The notes under the pieces: model-generated | What the model was told of the DNA's origin: nothing | The model's database searches: none | The model's input: the letters and a program-made list of their open reading frames with translations, nothing else | From: a bacterium | Lineage (GTDB): Bacteria > Bacteroidota > Bacteroidia > Flavobacteriales_D > Crocinitomicaceae | DNA length: 64,000 nucleotides | Assembly: GCA_024742305.1 (NCBI GenBank) | Contig: JANSYQ010000002.1 | Location: 62,001-126,000 of the forward strand | Direction of reading: 5' to 3' | Position numbers and translations under genes: made by a program | Shown here: piece by piece, positions 60,724 to 64,000 of the stretch | How the letters are laid out: the number at the start of each line of letters is the position of its first letter | How positions within the stretch are numbered: the stretch's first letter is position 1

Positions 60724-62629
60724 ATTTTATCTTCTTCAACGCTCTGCCAACATGTTTTTCGATCGCTTCTTCTTTTGTCAGTTTCTCATTGATCTCTTTA
60801 TTCGGATATTCAGATTTTATTCGTTCCAGCTCTTGATCACTACGTACATGCTTGTGATTTAGACCAGCATCAAGCTTAAATTCTCCATCTGGAAAAGTAA
60901 CAGCAGCTCTCTCACTTTTTCTGGAAATGAACAAATATCCCATAATTATTCCAGGAATTTCTTCTATAGTGATCGCTCGAAGTTCTGGTAGAGCAAACAA
61001 CCAAGTTCGGTCAATTCCAGATGTTCTTTCCCTTTCCTTTTCCAAAAGATAAAAGTAATTTCCAGATATATTTATTTGAGCGAAGAAGACTCGCACAGTA
61101 GCATCATCTTTTGCACCAATTCTTGTCTTTACTTCAGAATAGTGAACTGGCAGGATGTGATCAACAAATTGGAAATCAGAATTAAGACATGCAACCTCAG
61201 GGCTGAAACCATTGATTTCCAATGAAACTTTTAATTTGTGAAGAATAATATTGAAAAAAACAAAGTAGTCAATCGGGTCGACTTCCTTCTTTATCTCATT
61301 CACCAGTTGATCATCGTCACCGTCAAATATTCTTGGTCCCGCTACGCGCTGTTTATCTTTTAACTCTTTTTCAGTTATCAACCTTAGTTTTCCATCCCCT
61401 TCACTAAGCTCAACCTTAGTTCTCCTAATTTTTGTTTCATTTGGAGGGTTAACAAGACTAAAGAGCTCATCTGATTCCATTTCAACAGTTTCTCCCTCAG
61501 GATTTCCACCTTCGTGATGATCGAAATAATCACTACCTGAGCCACCGCTTTTCTTTCTCTTTTTCTTGATTTTGATCTTCACGACCTGCTCTCCTCCTGG
61601 ATTTACTTCTTTTTCCTTTAAAACAGGGGTGTAATCCAAAACGCTGTACCCCTTACATTCTTGAATTTGAAATACGAGCAGACCCCATACATCATCTTCA
61701 AAGGGATTTTCTGACCTTTTCTTTACCCACTTTGCGACGAATTTCATTTTCTCAAACTGAGAAATAGGTAAATAAATATTCTCACCAAAAGTTCTACTTG
61801 CTTTCACCTGAACCATACGTCTAACATGATTCATTTTTGACTTGAATTCATGGTTAAAAACAACATTGCCAATTAACTCAGTATTTCTTTTGTCGGCGTA
61901 ATTCTTCAAGTAAACCAGGTTATGTTCTTCGCCATCTACAATTTCAGTTCTAGAGCTAATAGGATCAAATACATGATTTTTGGACTTTTGATTTATTAAT
62001 ATCTCAGAAGTTAAAAACCGTTGATTCAAAGTTCCTTCCCCCTTAGCAGTAAGGAAGTATCGGTAAATCTCATAATTATGAAACGCAATAAAATTGGCAT
62101 ACTTTGGGGGTGATTCATCGAATATTGTAGAAAATCGGTGGTTTCTTTCGTCCAGTGAATACAACATTAGGGGAGTATCAAGCTCGTAAACAGAAATATC
62201 TGGACGTGGGAGGTAATTGACGGAGTTACTATCGTGCTTAGGTAAAAATGATAAATCAATGTACTCATGAGCACGAAAATGCTGCGGCGGCTTGGAGAAC
62301 TCTAAAAAATTAGTGTAAATATCGAATTCCCCAAAATAATTGGGTAACATCGGAAAACGGTCTCTCCACCAAATGCTACCAATTACAAAGCACCGAGTAA
62401 ACTCTACATTGGCCGTGAACTCAATAGAAACTCGCCTTGAAAAAGATTTGATATTAGGTTTGTCAGGAACTTCGTTCTCGTAATTATGAATTAATTCATA
62501 AGCATTTTCTATTCTCTGAAAGTATAAGGATAGATCATGGAAGCCATCCCGATAACGAAAAATTCGTTTAACATCGACAAGCCTGTAGGCATGTTCATCA
62601 GGTAAGTTTAATAAATCACTTGGTTTCAT
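60701..62629 (-). CDS. TnsE-like targeting protein (candidate)
   Basis: A 642-residue protein. By eye it follows the layout of Tn7 TnsE. The N-terminal part has a helical block with N-Y-E-I-Y-R-Y-F-L-T, comparable to the TnsE segment around I-N-S-Y-F-C-R-S-C-L. A charged low-complexity linker (~350-440; K-I-K-K-K-R-K-K-S-G-G-S-G-S-D) follows. The C-terminal domain has V-R-V-F-F-A-Q-I and Y-F-Y-L-L-E-K-E-R-E-R, comparable to F-V-L-L-E-V-D-A-S-D of TnsE, and G-L-N-H-K-H, comparable to G-V-N-H-P-K. TnsE directs Tn7 to discontinuously replicating DNA by contacting 3'-recessed ends and the sliding clamp. The comparison is from memory and similarity is low, so treat this as a hypothesis. It overlaps the XRE gene by 14 bp. 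Confidence 0.55.
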   Translation of the reverse strand: MKPSDLLNLPDEHAYRLVDVKRIFRYRDGFHDLSLYFQRIENAYELIHNYENEVPDKPNIKSFSRRVSIEFTANVEFTRCFVIGSIWWRDRFPMLPNYFGEFDIYTNFLEFSKPPQHFRAHEYIDLSFLPKHDSNSVNYLPRPDISVYELDTPLMLYSLDERNHRFSTIFDESPPKYANFIAFHNYEIYRYFLTAKGEGTLNQRFLTSEILINQKSKNHVFDPISSRTEIVDGEEHNLVYLKNYADKRNTELIGNVVFNHEFKSKMNHVRRMVQVKASRTFGENIYLPISQFEKMKFVAKWVKKRSENPFEDDVWGLLVFQIQECKGYSVLDYTPVLKEKEVNPGGEQVVKIKIKKKRKKSGGSGSDYFDHHEGGNPEGETVEMESDELFSLVNPPNETKIRRTKVELSEGDGKLRLITEKELKDKQRVAGPRIFDGDDDQLVNEIKKEVDPIDYFVFFNIILHKLKVSLEINGFSPEVACLNSDFQFVDHILPVHYSEVKTRIGAKDDATVRVFFAQINISGNYFYLLEKERERTSGIDRTWLFALPELRAITIEEIPGIIMGYLFISRKSERAAVTFPDGEFKLDAGLNHKHVRSDQELERIKSEYPNKEINEKLTKEEAIEKHVGRALKKIKSILSISR

Positions 62630-62888
62630 TAGTCAATTGAATCTTCCTTAAATATTCAAAGAAATCAAATACAGTCATATCGAAATGATTCAAAATTCTC
62701 ATCAGCGTTCCCAAGGTCATGTTCTTACCCTTTTCGTATGCCCCGTATTGAGAACGGGACATTCCCATCTCGTAAGCGAGGTATTCATAATTTGTATGAC
62801 CTTTCTCAATTCTAAGTGACCGAAGTCCATTTCCTATTTTTTCCAGTTGTTCTTGCTGAAGATCTAAAAGATTCTCTTCTTTTCCCAT
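62616..62888 (-). CDS. XRE-family helix-turn-helix regulator
   Basis: A 90-residue DNA-binding protein with a classical Cro/CI-type HTH (I-G-N-G-L-R-S-L-R-I-E-K-G...Y-L-A-Y-E-M-G-M-S-R-S-Q-Y-G-A-Y-E-K-G-K) and a short C-terminal helix. It is translated with the TnsE-like gene by overlap (14 bp), so it is probably the transcriptional regulator of that gene. A likely operator, the imperfect palindrome GGTACACTTAAATGTTACC, sits ~20 bp upstream of its ATG. Confidence 0.88.
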   Translation of the reverse strand: MGKEENLLDLQQEQLEKIGNGLRSLRIEKGHTNYEYLAYEMGMSRSQYGAYEKGKNMTLGTLMRILNHFDMTVFDFFEYLRKIQLTNETK

Positions 62889-62906
62889 AAGTCAAAAAAA
62901 GAGAAT

Positions 62907-62925
62907 GGTACACTTAAATGTTACC
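62907..62925. promoter_or_regulatory. Imperfect palindrome, candidate XRE operator
   Basis: GGTACAC...TGTTACC: the outer GGTA/TACC pair perfectly and the half-sites agree at five of seven positions. It is between the divergent XRE and OrfA-like genes. Confidence 0.35.
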
Positions 62926-62960
62926 GTTTATTTATACCCCGTATTTAATAGGCTTTTTCG

Positions 62961-62968
62961 TATATTTG
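62961..62968 (+). promoter_or_regulatory. -7 box of the OrfA-like gene
   Basis: TATATTTG matches TAnnTTTG, 15 bp before the ATG at 62984. It lies inside the open frame that begins at 62918, which argues for the later start. Confidence 0.5.
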
Positions 62969-62983
62969 AATGAAATACCCGTA

Positions 62984-63253
62984 ATGAGAAAATCAAAATT
63001 TAGCACAGACGATAAGCTCAGAATCCTTACGGAACAGGAGGCAGAAGAGATGTCAATTGAGGAAATTTGCGTGAAATACGGAATAAGTCTCCCTACGTTT
63101 TATTCGTGGAAACGAGAACTTGCATTTAGATCCGAAATGAAAAGTGAAGGATCTAACGTCCAGGATTTACGAAATGAGATCCATACGCTTAGGAGATTGT
63201 ACATAGACCTCTCAGAGCACAACTATCAACTAGCTCAATTCTTGAATCAATAA
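62984..63253 (+). CDS. Orphan IS3-family OrfA-like HTH protein
   Basis: An 89-residue protein. It opens M-R-K-S-K-F-S-T-D-D-K-L-R-I-L and has the HTH_Tnp_1 helix-turn-helix (M-S-I-E-E-I-C-V-K-Y-G-I-S-L-P-T-F-Y-S-W-K). The tail L-R-N-E-I-H-T-L-R-R-L-Y-I-D-L-S corresponds to the leucine-zipper region of IS3-group OrfA (typically L-K-x-M-Y-A-D-L-S). No OrfB/DDE integrase follows, so it is either an IS remnant or a domesticated regulator. Confidence 0.75.
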   Translation: MRKSKFSTDDKLRILTEQEAEEMSIEEICVKYGISLPTFYSWKRELAFRSEMKSEGSNVQDLRNEIHTLRRLYIDLSEHNYQLAQFLNQ

Positions 63254-63282
63254 GTAAGATTAAACCAATTTACCCGGTTACA

Positions 63283-63701
63283 GTGGGAATCATGTTGTTA
63301 TTCCTAATTTTTGGATCTTGCTCTGGTCGTCCGGATGCCGGCGATGTCGAAGATGATCTAGCAGAAAGAATTGAAACCGAATCGGAGGGAAGAATCACAC
63401 TCATAGATTTCTAGAAAACCAATTCAGTTGAATGCGAAGCATTCGGACAAGAATCCTACAAAATCTAGTTTACTGGTAAGATTCGCTTTGAGGAAGATTG
63501 TTATATCTATGCTAACAAATCTGGATTCGGTCCTCTTTTTGAAAGTTCCAAGACCTACAAAAGCAACCCAGCTTCAACCCCAGTATAGGTAAAGTTCTTT
63601 TTTCTGTGGAAAAGGGAGAGGAAGTTGAGTTCAAGGATAAGATAACTTACGTTGAGACTGAGAAAGGCTGGGTGAAGTCAGTTGGATCCAAACTATACTA
63701 A
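63283..63701 (+). pseudogene. Decayed lipoprotein gene
   Basis: The plus-strand frame reads V-G-I-M-L-L-F-L-I-F-G-S-C, a lipobox, then S-G-R-P-D-A-G-D-V-E-D-D-L-A-E-R-I-E-T-E and stops at TAG (63412-63414). The same frame continues as K-T-N-S-V-E-C-E-A-F-G-Q-E-S-Y-K-I to another TAG, then F-T-G-K-I-R-F-E-E-D-C-Y-I. Near 63582 a one-base shift is needed to follow G-K-V-L-F-S-V-E-K-G-E-E-V-E-F-K-D-K to a proper stop at 63699-63701. Several stops plus a frameshift mean a dead gene. Start uncertain; the frame is open upstream. Confidence 0.65.
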
Positions 63702-64000
63702 ATCTATATCCCTCTGATTACTACTCCATATTTCAACTAAGTACTAATACGTAGTGGGATTCAGGTATAAATGCTGATTTTATTGGTGTCACTTTTTTTT
63801 TTCAGAATAATGATGCAACTTGCGTATGATATCTTCAAGCTGAAAACAAGTTATTAACCAACTTGAACAGAATATTGTGAAGAAAAAGTATTACTGCTCA
63901 TACGATTAATTCAATAATTCTCGTTCTTGCTAAAAAATCAAACATGTATTTCGCACAAACTAGAGTAGATTTTAACGCACCGCTGTACATTTCCATGTTT
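63702..64000. other. Noncoding right edge
   Basis: AT-rich DNA with a run of T near 63790. No ORF, RNA gene or transposon end could be recognised. Confidence 0.5.

Larger units (their letters stand above)
56321..64000 (+). mobile_element. Tn7-like transposon (tnsA-B-C-tniQ + TnsE-like), far end not found
   Basis: The element is defined by the operon tnsA-tnsB-tnsC-tniQ, each gene overlapping the next by 1-4 bp, and by a convergent TnsE-like gene with an XRE regulator. In Tn7 itself tnsA lies nearest the right end, and here too tnsA is nearest one edge. Genes beyond 62.9 kb (OrfA-like gene, decayed lipoprotein) could be cargo or host DNA. No Cas gene or CRISPR array was seen. The boundary coordinates are provisional. 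Confidence 0.65.

Noticed and set aside
63982-63991. TGTACA near the right edge as the far end of the Tn7-like element, matching TGTACA at 56322
   Set aside because: TGTACA is palindromic and short. The sequences inward from the two sites do not match and no repeated TnsB-like sites precede the right copy.
56321-64000. CRISPR-associated transposon
   Set aside because: No Cas effector and no repeat-spacer array is visible, and a tnsA gene is present. A guide system beyond the right edge cannot be ruled out.

Overview
The window looks like a chromosomal piece of a Bacteroidota bacterium, probably Flavobacteriales (Crocinitomicaceae/Cryomorphaceae-like). Evidence seen in the sequence: several secreted proteins end in type IX secretion (T9SS) sorting domains; the best promoters have the Bacteroidota form TTG-N19/20-TAnnTTTG; and DUF5686, Omp28, DUF6029 and RemB/Wzi-like families are present. 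Many intergenic gaps carry degenerate dispersed repeats.

Layout. (1) 1-3.8 kb: two minus-strand defence-like genes. One is a large protein with a zinc ribbon and a PD-(D/E)xK-like C-terminus that runs off the left edge. The other is an OLD-family ATPase/TOPRIM nuclease. An imperfect palindrome and a flanking 10-bp inverted pair give the OLD gene the layout of an integron gene cassette. (2) 4-17.4 kb: mostly core genes (GH18/jacalin protein, recA, bcp, a T9SS beta-propeller protein, an SPFH protein, a DUF1295 membrane protein, an M1 aminopeptidase lipoprotein and a biotin carrier protein). (3) 17.4-41.1 kb: a large surface-glycan/modification region. It has three B12-binding radical SAM enzymes, each followed directly by a class I methyltransferase, one SPASM radical SAM enzyme, two glycosyltransferases, an arylsulfotransferase-like protein, a PAPS-type sulfotransferase, a carbamoyltransferase/SxtJ/DUF5989/SGNH operon, GNAT enzymes, a polysaccharide deacetylase, an O-antigen ligase/polymerase and a Wzz-like protein, plus an ArsR regulator. 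(4) 41.2-55.1 kb: an Omp28-DUF6029-TlpA operon, a photolyase-like protein that appears to have lost its Fe-S cysteines, tandem paralogous T9SS proteins, cysQ with two Wzi/RemB-like barrels, and a DUF5686 protein. (5) 55.2-56.3 kb: three tandem tail-less single-stranded DNA-binding proteins. (6) 56.3-64 kb: a Tn7-like transposon (tnsA-tnsB-tnsC-tniQ) with a convergent 642-residue protein that I read as TnsE-like, an XRE regulator, an orphan IS3 OrfA-like gene and a decayed lipoprotein gene. The far end of the element was not found.

How the genes fit together: sulfotransferases use PAPS and release PAP, and CysQ recycles PAP, so regions 3 and 4 may cooperate in making a sulfated, carbamoylated, methylated surface polymer. 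No flippase and no initiating phosphoglycosyltransferase was seen, so the pathway is incomplete in this window. The TnsABC-TniQ-TnsE set would be a complete cut-and-paste machine with a replication-linked targeting factor. All functional calls are by-eye family recognition; no search was run.
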